Below, one piece after another: positions 50,051 through 60,950 of a stretch of 64,000 nt of DNA. Numbering within the stretch: the stretch's first letter is position 1; each line of letters opens with the position of its first letter. This stretch comes from Prorocentrum cordatum (taxonomy: Eukaryota; Sar; Dinophyceae; Prorocentrales; Prorocentraceae), in NCBI GenBank assembly GCA_963575745.1, contig CAUYUJ010001370.1, positions 1-64,000 of the forward strand, given 5' to 3'. A program made the position numbers and the translations under genes. A model generated the notes under the pieces. The model ran no database searches. It was not told the origin of the DNA and saw only the letters and a program-made list of their open reading frames with translations.

Positions 50051-50125
50051 TCCTCCTCCTCCTCCTCCTCCTCCTCCTCCTCCTCCAAACCTCCAAACCT
50101 CCTCCTCCTCCTCCTCCTGCCCCTC
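50051..50125. repeat. CCT microsatellite
   Basis: CCTCCT tract with an AAACCTCCAAACCT interruption. Confidence 0.9.
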
Positions 50126-50600
50126 CTGGTCGTCCTCAATGTCTTTCAGGGTCGGCGGCATCCGGACAGGAACAACTCGGGGATCTCTGAGATCCGGCGG
50201 TTCTGGAGGATGTGTCGGACGCCGCGGCCTTCTCAGAGCGCTCCGGAGAGCTCCGAGAGTGTTCCGGAACACCCCGGAACGACTTTATCCCTGTCCCGGC
50301 CCCGCCCGAGGCGTCGTGATCTTTTCGCAGCGTGGACCCTCAGAGGGCTGGGCCACTTCCCCGCGACTGACTGTTCATCCTGGGTTGTTTCCTGGCGCGG
50401 GTCCGATGAGGGTCCCCAGAAGCCGACAAGGGACAACACCTGACGATGAGATTATCACGAGAGGAGGCGGAGGAGGAGGAGGAGGAGGAAGGACCAGTGT
50501 AAACCCAAGACTCATCAACGATGTTGTAATTCGCCGGCCCAACGGGCCAGAGGCGTGCTAAGATCTCCGGTGACTGCTTTACAATATTCTTCTTCGCGCG
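50126..50600. other. Dispersed repeat pieces, no gene
   Basis: 50180-50330 resembles 57785-57915 and 58070-58335 (CTCTGAGATCCGGCGGTTCT, GGCCTTCTCAGAGCGCTCCG). 50475-50530 (AGTGTAAACCCAAGACTCAT) recurs in reverse at 62.51-62.57 kb. Confidence 0.6.
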
Positions 50601-51350
50601 CGCGGGGCGGCCCCTGGGGGTCTCCCCACGAAAAGTACCCCGGCAGGGTCCCGGGAGACTCCCGGGAGGGTCCCGGGAGGTTCCCGTCAGAGATGTTCTC
50701 CTTCTGGGTGGGGCCCTCGAGGTCCTCCAGAGAGCCTCCAGACGCCCCAAAACGCCCCCAAGATGCTACAAGAGGGCTCCGAGATGCCACAAGATCGCTC
50801 CAAGACGCTCCATATGGCCCCCAAACGCCCCAGGAGGCCTCCAAGAGCACTCCCAAGAGGGCCCCAATAGGCAAAATTCATTGCTTTTCCTTAGGTTTTG
50901 GTGAGATTTTGGTATTCCCACCCTTTCCGCTTTCCAACGCCCGACGACGGCCCAAGAGGCCCCCAAGACCGCTTCTAGAGTGCCCAAGAGCCCCCCACAA
51001 GGGCCTTACGACGAGCCAAGATGGCCCCAAAACGACCCCAGAGGGCCCCAAGACGGCCCAAGAGGGCCCCAAGAACGCCCCAAGAGCGGCCCCAGTGGGG
51101 GAACACGACACAACATGTCCAGCCCTCGGCCCTAAGAAGCCCCCAGGAGGACCCCAGAGGCCCCTGAGAGGTCCCAAGAGGCCCCAAGAGGCCCCCACGA
51201 GGCCCTCAGGAGGCCCCCAAGAGTCCCCTAAGCGGCCCCAGGAGGCCCCCCAAATGCCCCCCCGAGCGCCCCAGGAGTCCCCCAAGCGGCCCCAGGAACC
51301 CCCAAAGCGCCGCATTGACACCAAGCCCTCGGGCAAACGGCAGACATGAG
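50601..51350. repeat. CCCCAAGAGGCC-type short tandem repeat
   Basis: Degenerate 11-12-bp words (CCCCAAGAGGGC, CCCCCAAGACG) cover most of the 750 bp. Frames on both strands stay open through this and are not genes. The complementary word set is found at 60.57-60.87 kb. Confidence 0.85.
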
Positions 51351-51654
51351 ACTGTATGGGCCGGCGGAATGAGCGAAGCGATTAAATAAACCCTCCCTCC
51401 AAGCTCTGTCTTCATAGGCCCCTACAAATATTCATTACCACTGAATAAGCTGCCCGGCTGGGAGACAGCAGTGCGAAAATCCTGTATCGCGCCAGTTCGC
51501 AGGACTTCAAAGGGGCAACATGACCGTTGCGTCTTGACGATCCTGAACTGTGCCAGAACACCATTCCTGGAACTTCAAAAACAGAAATCAACGCAACTGT
51601 TGCTCCCTGACAGTCCTGAATCGTTCCAAAACATCAGTTCTGGTACGCTGACCA
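51351..51654. other. No gene seen
   Basis: 51387-51424 (CCAAGCTCTGTCTTCATAGG) recurs in reverse at 62478-62518. Confidence 0.55.
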
Positions 51655-51945
51655 TGAACATCCTCGAAACTCTTGCAAAGTTTGGCACCACTGTGCGCGG
51701 CGCGATGGCGAAAGCCACATCAAAAACGATCTGCCCTCAATCCATGAAACTCTTGCAAACTTTACAGAGGAGTGTTCGCGGCGCTAAAGCGAGAACGGCA
51801 TGTTGAAAACCGTCCGTCCTCAGTTAGTAAAGCTCTTGTCATTTTTGTTAAATGAATGTGCGCGGCGCGAAGGCGAGAACAACATTGTGAAAACCACCCG
51901 CCCTCCATCTGTGAAACGACTGCCGGTTTCCACTAAGCTTCAGGC
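51655..51945 (-). repeat. Dispersed family G, copy 1 (internally tandem, about 80-100 bp)
   Basis: Three units with CTTGCAAA(G/C)TTT, TGTGCGCGGCGCGAAGGCGA and AAACCGTCCGTCCTCA-like words. The reverse complement matches 59.17-59.40 and 62.06-62.23 kb. Confidence 0.75.
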
Positions 51946-52026
51946 TTGTAAGCGCTGAGGACGTCGCAGGCGAAACGCCCAGCCCGCCCTCCTGACTGGC
52001 CTCGGGGTGCGACGGGAAGGAGCTAT

Positions 52027-52440
52027 TCACCAGGAGAAAGAAATGGAGGAGGAAGCGGCGGAGGAGGAGGCGGAGGAGGAGGAGGCGGAGGCGGAGGAGG
52101 AGGAGGAGGAGGAGCGGACGCCCCGAGCGATCATTCCAGCGGTCTCCCCAAGACGAAAGAAAAGACGAGGAGGAGGCGCCCCGACCGAGGCCCCCAGCCG
52201 CGAGGCGCCCGCCTCCTCCTCGGAGGAGGAGGAGAAGGAGGAGGGTGAGGAGGAGCAGGAGGAGGAGGAGGAGGAGGAGGAGGAGGAGGAGGAGGAGGAG
52301 AAGGAGGAGGAGGTGGAGGAGGAGGAGGAGGAGGGAGGAGGAGGAGGAGGAGGAGGAGGAGGAGGAGGAGGAGGAGGAGGAGGAGCAGGAGCAGGAGGAG
52401 GAGGAGGAGGAGAAGGCGGAGGCGGAGGCGCCCGCCCGAG
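52027..52440. repeat. GGA microsatellite
   Basis: Several GGA/GAG tracts with GGAGGCG variants. The 240-residue Glu/Gly-rich plus frame is an artefact. Confidence 0.93.
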
Positions 52441-52832
52441 GAGGCCGCAAAACCCGTCGGAGGCGCCCCGGCCGACCGCCTCCCCGGCCGACCGCCTCCC
52501 CGGCCGACCGCCTCCGCCCGGCGCTCGGCCCGCTGGCTCGGCGGGCCCTCCTCCCGCGGCGCCCGCGGCACCGGGCGCCGCCCCCGTGGCCCCGGAAGGG
52601 CCACGGGTGGGCTCCAGAGGCAGACGACCACTGGCGACGGTGATTGACGACGACGACGACGACGATGACGACGACGACGACGATCGACGGCGGCCGACGA
52701 CCGACGACGACGACGATCGACAACGATGACAACAGTCGACGCCGCCGATCGACGATCGACGGCGACGACGACGGCCACGCCGACGGCGGCGACGCTGCCC
52801 GCGTGACAGCCCAAGAGGCACACAAGACACGG
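52441..52832. other. GC-rich spacer with GAC tract
   Basis: GACCGCCTCCCCGGCC is repeated at 52.47-52.51 kb; 52648-52735 is a GAC/GAT tract. No gene seen. Confidence 0.6.
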
Positions 52833-52960
52833 CATAAGCATGAACTGCCTAGCCCCGCGCGGACTTCTCGAATCCGCCCCTGGCGCGCTCCGCGCGCCAT
52901 GGAGGGGGGTCCAACGCCAATCCTAACAATCCGCGCACCTCCTTAATTGTATGCTCATGC
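52833..52960. mobile_element. Small inverted-repeat element, family C
   Basis: Left GCATAAGCATGAACTGCCTA ... CCGCGCGGACTTCT, right AATCCGCGCACCTCCTTAAT ... TATGCTCATGC. The centre CCTGGCGCGCTCCGCGCGCC is shared with the copy at 46.7 kb. Confidence 0.72.
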
Positions 52961-52975
52961 TGTTTTTGTTGTTTG

Positions 52976-53120
52976 AAGGGGCCCTGGGACACACAAATAA
53001 ATACACACAAATAACAGGATCCCCAATATTTTCTTATATTTTCTAGGTTTCTGTCTTCCCTCCCAATTCCCATATTTTCCAACATTTCCCTGGGAGTCGA
53101 CGATTGATTGTGTCTGTGTG
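52976..53120. mobile_element. 145-bp dispersed element, family D, copy 1
   Basis: Starts AAGGGGCCCTGGGACACACA and ends TTGATTGTGTCTGTGTG. Aligns end to end with 58103-58247. Weakly inverted ends (GACACACAAAT, ATTGTGTC). Confidence 0.8.
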
Positions 53121-55464
53121 TTTCTTTCCCTTCGACTATTGGAAAGAACTGGGCGCCCGACGCCCCCCCGAATACACCCCAGCGCCTGCGGTGGGTGTAC
53201 GTCGTGCACTTCGGCGTTGGCTCCTGGCACCGAGGAATCTGCCGTTTGCGAAACATCGGATCTTTCAACATCGACCCATTCTGGATCGCGGGCGGCGCTC
53301 AACGTTGAACGCCAACGGCGGGGTCGCCGCCGGTCGGCACGACGCGACTGTACGGCAATCCATGCTGGCCTGGTGGTGGGAACAACAACTTGTTTCACAG
53401 CGATGGCATTGCACCAAGGTCTAGTTTACCTATAGGATCCATCGTCGATGGTGATAACTGTATGAGATGCCTGGAGCACTCTGTTCAAAATATGCAACAT
53501 CACACGGGCCCCCGAAAGCAAACCAATGAAAGAAAGCGTGAAATGCCATTATCTGTTCTACAAGCCTGCCCGGAAGAGGTAACGGACCTGTGCGGAGGCA
53601 GTTCGAAATCTTGTTACGATGAGGAGCCGTCGTGGCCTTGGTGGAAATGCGGTCAGCAAAATGCGCAATCAGGCCCACGTGCCCAGGCCTGCGATGTGTC
53701 CAACCCTGATGTCTCATGGTGCAACTCGAACTAGATCGAAGCAAACAAAAAGAGAAGATGAGCGGCACTCCTGAATCCCATAACCCAGAAACAACGAGAT
53801 TGTCCGGTTATGCGGAAATGCAATGCCGGCTTAAAGTTCTGAGCCAAAGCGCATGCAATCGGGTGAATCGAAGTGGGGAAGCATGACGCACCTGCTACGC
53901 CAACACTCCACACTTAACCAAAAGCAATATATGCACACTTGTTGCTCTGCGTGCGAGTGAAGAGCGGAGGCGGGAAATTAAGGAGTGGCGAGTCCCGAAC
54001 GCGGCAAGCCCATCCGACCATTATTGCGCGTGCCATCGGTCCACGCCCAGCGCATGATGTAATCTGTACCATATGTGCTGAACGGGTAGGGGGCGCACAC
54101 ACTGGCCTCGATTGCTGGGGAGCCTCTGGCTGCCTTGTGCATCGTGGCCCCTCCTGGCCCGCCCTTCAGTCGGGAGAGCGGAAGTCACAGCACTCTTATC
54201 CAGGAATCAGACTACGGCGAGGGGGGGAACAGACCATGCAGCCACACAGAGACAGCATCCGCCTACATCCGGGGGCCGCCTCCACCGATGGAAGACGGGC
54301 TGCGATCCTCAACCTTGGTGCTGGTAGGGGGTCTTTAGGCCAGATGACCGTCACCACAGGCAAGATCGAGGGTCGTCTCCTCTCGCAGAAGGCGCCCGCC
54401 GATGTCGCTGCTCATCAAGGGCTAAGCGACGACTGCCGTCCCTTGACGCGCGCTTGAACGGCCAAGAGCTGCTCCACATGTCCCTGGAGATCTCTGGATT
54501 CACTTGGATGTGCCACGCTTCACCTGGATGTACATCGGCTTACAGCCGGATGTGCGGTCCAGGAAACTATAAGTTCATTCACGCGTTTGTGCCCGCCAAA
54601 CAAACTAATTCGGGGGCCTACTTACTAACATGGGGGAAACGGGTCATGTGGGAAACTGGTTCTGGACCCCATACCTTCCCTCAGCACGAGATGCTCACCC
54701 TTAGCCGTTTCCTGACAGCCCCGGGGCCCGTAGAGGGCCCCAAGAGCCCAGGAACAGCGAAAAGGACCCGTATCCACGATAGCGGAAGGATGCCAAACGT
54801 CGGGGCTGAGCGTTCCTGTCTGCCGGAAGTGAAGGGCAGACGTCCGCGGGGGTTACCGGCTACGTCAACGGGGGTTACTGGCTCAGTGTGGGGGGGAGGG
54901 GGCAGCGGCCCAAAATCGGCGATACCTCGCCGCGAGGTCGGCGATAGGGCCTCCGATAGCGAAGCCGCACGCTCCTGGGCGGGGCGGCCTCTTTGGGCCC
55001 CACAGGCGATCCATGGTGAACGTTTTCTTATTCGGCGTTTCGACATTGGGCGGAGGGGGGGGGGAAGGGGGGTCTGGCTCCCGACCTCTTCGTCTGTTTG
55101 CACCATCGCGTCCTACGGGGGAGACTCCACCTGCTTGAAACAGGCGCCCAGAACAGCCCCACAGTCGCTCAGCACCCGTCCCATGCTTCTCCGGGTGCCC
55201 AACCAGCGGCTGCGACGAGAAGCCTCCAGGACGACGACGACGACTACGGCGAGCACGACGACAATGAGCACGATCACGACGACGAGCACGACGACGACGA
55301 CGAGCAGGGGCGCGGGGGGCCGACGCTCTGCCTCTCTGGGCCGCCCTGCCCCCGGGATCGCGCCCGCGCCGAGCGGCAAAACAATGGAAAAAACGCTCAC
55401 ATGAGCGCTTGGGGGTCGATGCTTCCCCCCGGAGCCTACGGCCAGGAACTTTTGGACTTTGAAG
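53121..55464. other. No convincing gene
   Basis: 2.3 kb, moderate GC. Frames up to 316 codons are domain-free. 53390-53734 (114 codons, Cys/Trp-containing, ACPEEVTDLCGGSSKSCYDE) is the least artefactual but unrecognised. 55242-55300 is a GAC/GAG tract. Confidence 0.45.
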
Positions 55465-55750
55465 AGCGCGTCGCGGCGGCGGCCCCGGCGACACGCTCTG
55501 CCCTGCGAGCGGGCAGCGCGTCGCTCCGCTCCGCGGGGCGGGACACCGGGAACAGCTCGGGGCGCTGACGCTTGGGAACGGGGGCGTGGATAGCGTGTCG
55601 CGCCGAAGCGTGGTGGGCCAGAACCGGCGGATCCGCACGCTAAGCCAAAGTTCCCGACCCTAGCGTTGCCCCTGCCAAAATCTTTGGGGGGGGAGGGGGC
55701 ACCGCGCACCGCTGGCGGCGTCAGCGCAAGACTGGCGCGGCGCGCACGCA
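55465..55750. repeat. Recent 290-bp duplication, copy 1
   Basis: Starts AGCGCGTCGCGGCGGCGGCC. Nearly identical to 56226-56520 apart from a few substitutions and a 9-bp indel (AGCGGTCGA present in copy 2). A diverged third copy lies at 57285-57490. Each of the first two is followed at once by a GGA tract. Confidence 0.9.
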
Positions 55751-55767
55751 GGAGCTCTCGCGCTCAG

Positions 55768-55830
55768 GAGGAGGAGGAGGAGGAGGAGGAGGAGGAGGAG
55801 GAGGAGGAGGAGGAGGAGGAGGAGGCGGGA
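55768..55830. repeat. GGA microsatellite
   Basis: Pure GGA, about 55 bp. Confidence 0.93.
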
Positions 55831-56225
55831 GGAGGATAGTGAATATGAATGAAGCCATGTGAGAAAGTCGTTGAGTGTCAACGAACCGTGAATGGATTAC
55901 ACATGGCGGCCACGAGCAATCTTCTCGGCCTTGCTTGAAACCTTTGGCCACAACCCCTTGATTATTCGCTCCAGGTACTCGACCCTGGCCCTGGTGGGAG
56001 TTTTGACCTTAGAGCACATTCGACCGAGAGAGGAAGGAAGGAGGAGGGAGGAGGAGGATGGGGTGGAAAGAGCTGATTTGGATGATCGTGCCTCGCGAGC
56101 ACGCGCGCAGCCGTCCTGGTCCAGGTCGCAGCCGAGCCGGGCGCGCTCGGCGAAGACGCTGATGAGGCCCGTCCTCCGCTGTGACTCAGCGCCCGCTCCA
56201 AAACAGACGTCTAGAGCTTCTGCTT

Positions 56226-56520
56226 AGCGCGTCGCGGCGGCGGCCCCGGCGACACGCTCTGCCCTGCGAGCGGGTAGCGCGTCGCTCCGCTCCGCGGGGC
56301 GGGACACCGGGAACAGCTCGGGGCGCTGACGCTTGGGAACGGGGACGTGGATAGCGTGTCGCGCCGAAGCGTGGTGGGCCAGAACCGGCAGATCCGCACG
56401 CTAAGCCAAAGTTCCCGACCCTAACGTTGCCCCTGCCAATTTTTTGGGGGGGAAGGGGGCACCGCGCACCGCTGGCGGCGTCAGCGCAGCGGTCGAAGAC
56501 TGGCGCGGCACGCACGCACG
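56226..56520. repeat. Recent 290-bp duplication, copy 2
   Basis: Matches 55465-55750; the spacing between starts is 761 bp. Confidence 0.9.
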
Positions 56521-56522
56521 CT

Positions 56523-56605
56523 CGGAGGAGGAGGAGGAGGAGGAGGAAGTGAAGGAGGAGGAAATGGAGGAGGAGGAGGAGGAGGAGGAGGAGGAGGATA
56601 CTTGC
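56523..56605. repeat. GGA microsatellite
   Basis: GGAGGA with AAGTGAAGG interruptions. Confidence 0.93.
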
Positions 56606-57284
56606 ACCAGCGGCCGTCTCAGAGGCTTGGAACAGCTCGTGCCGCAGCAGCTGATCAGACTTTTCTCATCACCTTCCGCCAAGTCTACTGCGCAATACTT
56701 GCGCATGCTGTGTCTGAGGCAGCGCGTACCATTGAATATTAGCGGTTTTGCTCTATAGCTTAGCTTCACTTAAGTACTTTCGGGGGCTTCATACTAAGGT
56801 ACGCGCTGTCCTCTAGTACCTAGCGGGCGCCTGCTCACTTTTCTACTCTTGCCGCCGTTATTTTGTTCCTGCTATGTCCGCGGCGCCCGCCAGGTACTTC
56901 GTGCATCGAGTCCTGTTTCAGCTTTTCGTTTGCACACATCCAAGAACGCAACAAGCTTCACACCTAATGTTCGCCTAACGTAAAAAAAGAAAGGAGGAGG
57001 AGGAGGAGGAGGAGGAGGAGGAGGAAGAGGAAGAAGAGGAGGAAGAAGAGGAGGAGGGAGTAGGAGCATGAATATGAGCATGACCAGGCGACATAATCAA
57101 TGAGTGCCAGCGAGCCGTGCTTGACAGAGTCAATCAGTGGTGTGCCGAGGCCCCCTCGGCCGGGGAAACCTCACGCGTCGGGGCGGGCATCCCTGCCAAC
57201 GGCAGACGTCGGGTGAGACAGCACCCTCCCCGTCAGAGAGGAGCCTCGCAGACGACGCCTCGGCAACGACCGCATCGGTGCAGC
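56606..57284. other. No gene seen
   Basis: 56.65-56.98 kb is less GC-rich; 56993-57062 is a GGA/AGA tract. No coding signal. Confidence 0.5.
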
Positions 57285-57490
57285 ACGGTCGGGAACCTTC
57301 GCGGCGGCCCCGGCGCCACGCCACGCCCTGCAGGCGAGAAGAGCGTCGCTCCGCTCCGCGGGGGTGGGCGGCCGGGAGCGGCTCGGGACTGCGACGCTCG
57401 GGGGCCGGGCAGTCGACAGCGTGCCGCGCCGGAGCGCGGTCGGCCAGGCGAGGCACGGCGGCGCGCTGAGCCAAAGCTCCCGGCCGCGGG
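57285..57490. repeat. Diverged third copy of the 290-bp duplicated sequence
   Basis: Shares GAGCGTCGCTCCGCTCCGCG, CGGCTCGGGACTGCGACGCT and GCTGAGCCAAAGCTCCCGGC with the two close copies. Confidence 0.65.
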
Positions 57491-58102
57491 TTTTCTCGGC
57501 TCCTCGCCCTCGTCTTGGCGTCGCGCCCCGGGGGGCCTCCTGGAAGTCCTGCGGGCACGGTGGGCCCGGGGCACTGCTAGCAACACCCGATCCCCAGACC
57601 CCCGACGCCAAGATTTCTTCATGACGTCGACCCTCAGGGGTCTCGACCCATTCCCAGTGACGGGCTTTTCGTCCCGAGTCGTTTCTGGACGGCCCCGCGG
57701 CCCGGCAAGCGCCCCCAGGGGCTGAAAAACCTCGCGCCAAGACGAAGCCAGGACGAGACTAAAATCGGGCACGGATAAATCGAGGACCTCTGAGGTCCGG
57801 TGGCTCTGGGGGGATGCATCGGGCGCCGCGTCCTTGTCGGAGCGTGCCGGAATGCTCCGAGAGCGCTCCGGGGCGCTCTGGAACGGATGTGTACTCGTCC
57901 TAACCCCGTCCGACCTGCTCCTCCCTCATCCTCGCTCCTCCGTCCCTCCTCCTCCCTCCTCCGCCCCCTCCCCTCCCGTCCCCTCACTCCGCTCCCCTCC
58001 CTCCCTCTCGCCCTCTCTTGAGACGAAGCCAGGGCGAGGGTAACATCGGGTAAGGACAAGTCGAAAATACCTGGGGTCCGGTGGCTCTGGAGAATGTCTC
58101 TG
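57491..58102. other. No gene seen; dispersed repeat pieces
   Basis: 57590-57720 resembles 1990-2110 (reverse), 36.42-36.55 and 50.32-50.42 kb (GACGTCGACCCTCAGGGGTC, CCCGAGTCGTTTCTGGACGG). 57.92-58.02 kb is a CTCC-rich tract. Confidence 0.5.
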
Positions 58103-58247
58103 AAGGGGCCCTGGGACACACAAATAAATGCACACAAATAAAAGGATTCCCCATATTTTCAAATATTTTCTGGGTTTCTGTTTGCCCCCCCACTGCCCAT
58201 ACGTTCGCATATTTTCTAGGGAATCGACGATTAATTGTGTCTGTGTG
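58103..58247. mobile_element. 145-bp dispersed element, family D, copy 2, with an inferred empty site
   Basis: Same length as 52976-53120. It sits inside a repeat whose uninterrupted version is seen at about 50200-50230: GGAGGATGTGTCGGACGCCG against GGAGAATGTCTCTGA ... CCACGCCTTCTCAGAGCG. Confidence 0.82.
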
Positions 58248-58860
58248 CCACGCCTTCTCAGAGCGTTCCAGAATGCTCTGAGAGCGTTCTGGAACGCTGT
58301 GGAACGGAGTCATCCTCGTCCTAGCCCCGCCCAGAGAAAGGAAACCGCGCACGCGACCCGAGGGTGCTGATCGGCAAGATGAAGCGGCCTCGATGGAGCT
58401 GAAATGTCTTTGTCGTCGTCGTCCTCCTCCTCCTCTTCCTCCTCCTCCCTGCTCACCATCACCCCCCAAACAGCGATTTCCTTAATGGGGGTCGACCGAA
58501 TCGCTGGTTGCAAGCAACCGCTTCGATCGAAGACGGACGCTCTCCGAGCGTTCGCCTCAATCGGCCCAAGAGCGCCCCAAAAGCGCGCCAAGAGGCGAGA
58601 TTTGGGGGAACAAAGATTTGGGACACACCCTCCGCTTGATCGATGGCCCCCAAGATGGCCCTTCAGGGCTCACAGGGGACCATCAAGAAGGCTCCAAGAG
58701 GGCCCCAAGACCCCCCCAAAAAAGCTCAAACTCAAAAAACCCAGAGGCGATTTTGAGGGTTCTGTTCTCGACCTCTTTGTCCTCCTTCTTCTCCTCCCCC
58801 TCATCGTACTCGTCCTTGCCCTCATCGTCTTCCTTTTCGTTTTCCTCCTTTTCCTCGTCG
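58248..58860. other. No gene seen
   Basis: 58412-58450 is a GTC/CTC tract. Otherwise no feature is recognisable. Confidence 0.5.
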
Positions 58861-58880
58861 ACGTGGTCGTCGTCGACGTG

Positions 58881-58946
<66 letters not shown>

Positions 58947-59055
58947 CCCCTCCTCCTCCTCCTCCTCCTCCTCCTCCTCCTCCTCCTCGTCCTCGTCCTC
59001 CTCCTCGTCCTCCTCCTCCTCCTCCTCCTCCTCCCCCTCCTCCTCGTCCTCCATT
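58861..59055. repeat. GTC then CTC microsatellite
   Basis: GTC/GAC repeats (58861-58945) pass directly into CTC repeats (58946-59055). Confidence 0.95.
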
Positions 59056-59164
59056 CCTTTTCCTTATAATTGACTCCTCCCTGTCGCACCCCGAGGCTGG
59101 TCGAAACGGCGGGCCGGGCGTTCCGCCCTCACCACTGATGACCCTGACGCTTAGAAATGGATTG

Positions 59165-59405
59165 CTTCTTCACACATTGAAGGCGGGTGGTTCTCCAAAT
59201 GCAGCCGTCACCTCAGCGTCGCCCGCATTCGTCTGAAAAACTGCAGCGCGCTTCACGGATTGAGGGCGGGTCGTTTTCAAAGTTCGACTGTCGTCTTAGC
59301 GCCACGCGCATTCATTGGAACAAATTGCAAGAGCTTTACACATTGAAGGCGCGCGGTTTTCAAAGTGCGACTGTCGCCTTCGCGCCGCGCGCATTCGTTT
59401 AAAGC
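59165..59405 (+). repeat. Dispersed family G, copy 2
   Basis: Three units of about 75-80 bp: CACATTGAAGGCGGGTGGTT, CACGGATTGAGGGCGGGTCG and CACATTGAAGGCGCGCGGTT, each followed by a GCG(C/T)ATTCGTTT-like end. Confidence 0.78.
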
Positions 59406-60000
59406 ACATGCATTGTAAGTCCCGAGGTGTCTGTATTTTTTCCGCGAACAAGGAAGCCCTGCTGTCCGCGCGAGGCAATTTGCAGGCATTTTTCAAATCA
59501 TATTGCGCGGCGCGCGTGCCTCGGCAAGCAATTGGCCGCGACGATAGGAGCTGTTTGACGGCACTTCCCGCGTCGCAGTGCATTGGCCCCCTCGGCGCGG
59601 CAAAGAGAAGTTTTGCAGCGGGCACTGACAAATAAAATGGGGATTCTGCGCCACGCCCACGCAAGAAATGTACAGATCCGGGGCGGGACCAACGAAATAT
59701 CACCCCCTGCAATACAACGCTGGACCCTGGTCGCAGCAAGCTTGAATCAGATACATACATCGCGAAACACTCAACTTTCCCTCAGTCGTGACGAATGAAA
59801 AACCTGACTAACACTAATTCACCCCCTGGAGCGATAAATAACGATTCCAACGGCGTCACACAAGGGGGTTTCTCGAACAATCACAACCCAACTTCAAACA
59901 CAACGCCCCCACTTCGGCGATGAATAAAGCTTTTGACACATTGCAAAATCATCTTATGAGCAAACCGCTCTGGCTTGGCACGACACAAGTCGTTGGACTG
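59406..60000. other. No gene seen
   Basis: About 600 bp of moderate GC with no recognisable element. Confidence 0.5.
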
Positions 60001-60290
60001 GGGCCCAAACCACCCCCAGAGGCCATAATATTCCCGAAAGGCCCCCCACATGCCCCCAAGATGGCCCCATGATGCCCCCAGAAGCCCCCAAGAGGGCCCA
60101 AAAAGGTCCCCGACATGGCCCCATAAGGCCCCAAGAAGCCCACCATAAGGCCCCCCAAGGCCCCCATAAGCACGCATACAGGCCCCGAAAGCCCCCAAGA
60201 GCGTCTTGGAAACCATTGAAGCCATATGGCGCCTTCTTGGGGGAATATCGCGGCCCCTTGGGGCGTCATGGGGCCTCCACGGCCGCACTT
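60001..60290. repeat. CCCCAAGA(G/T)GGCC-type short repeat
   Basis: GGCCCCCCAAGGCCCCCATA-like words, the same family as 50.6-51.35 kb and in the same orientation. Confidence 0.75.
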
Positions 60291-60574
60291 TGACGATTTT
60301 GGTGTCCTTTTCTGGCCGTTTTGGGCTCCCCGGCCCCCGCTTCTACTATTCACGGGGCTTGCCGAAGCTGTGGGTTTTTCGGATGTCCCCTGAACAGTGG
60401 AACAAAACACACATTTTCTGGACGTCCCTCCGGGCGGGCCGGGGGTGGCTTTTTCGTGCGCAGGCAAATAAAAACAAGCCGCGGCGACGCGCCAAAAACT
60501 GTTCAAAACAAGGGGCGAAAGCGGCGGGTCCCCGAAATCTTAAAACATTGTGATATCCGCTACTTTTTCTAAGA

Positions 60575-60875
60575 TAATTTGGGGGGCCTCTTGGGGGCCT
60601 CTTGGGCGCTCTTGGGGGCCTTTTTGGGGGCCTCTTGGGCCGCTATTGGGGGCCTCTTTGGGGCCTCTTGGGGGCCCTTGAGGGCCTCTTGGGGACCTCT
60701 TGGGAGCCTCTGGGAGCCTCTCAGGGGCCACCAGAAGCTCCCAGAGGGGTCAAAGAAAAAACAAAAAATCTGGGGGCTCTCTTGGGGGCCTCTTGGGGCG
60801 CTCTTGGGGGCGTCTTGGAGGCGTCTTGGGGCGCTCTTGGGGGCCTCTTGGGGGCCTCCGGGGGCCGCTTGGAAC
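60575..60875. repeat. GGGGGCCTCTTGG-type short tandem repeat
   Basis: Runs of GGGGGCCTCTTGG and GGGCGCTCTTGG, complementary in sense to 50.6-51.35 and 60.0-60.29 kb. 60.01-60.29 and 60.57-60.87 kb thus form a loose inverted pair. Confidence 0.85.
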
Positions 60876-60896
60876 CGTGCGAGCAACAGCAGCATG

Positions 60897-60914
60897 GAGC
60901 AGCAGCAGCAGCAT

Positions 60915-60946
<32 letters not shown>

Positions 60947-60950
60947 CGAC
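60897..60950. repeat. CAG microsatellite
   Basis: GCAGCAGCAG tract, about 50 bp. Confidence 0.92.

Noticed and set aside
52007-52729. A Glu/Gly-rich 240-codon protein
   Set aside because: Reading of GGA and GAC tracts.
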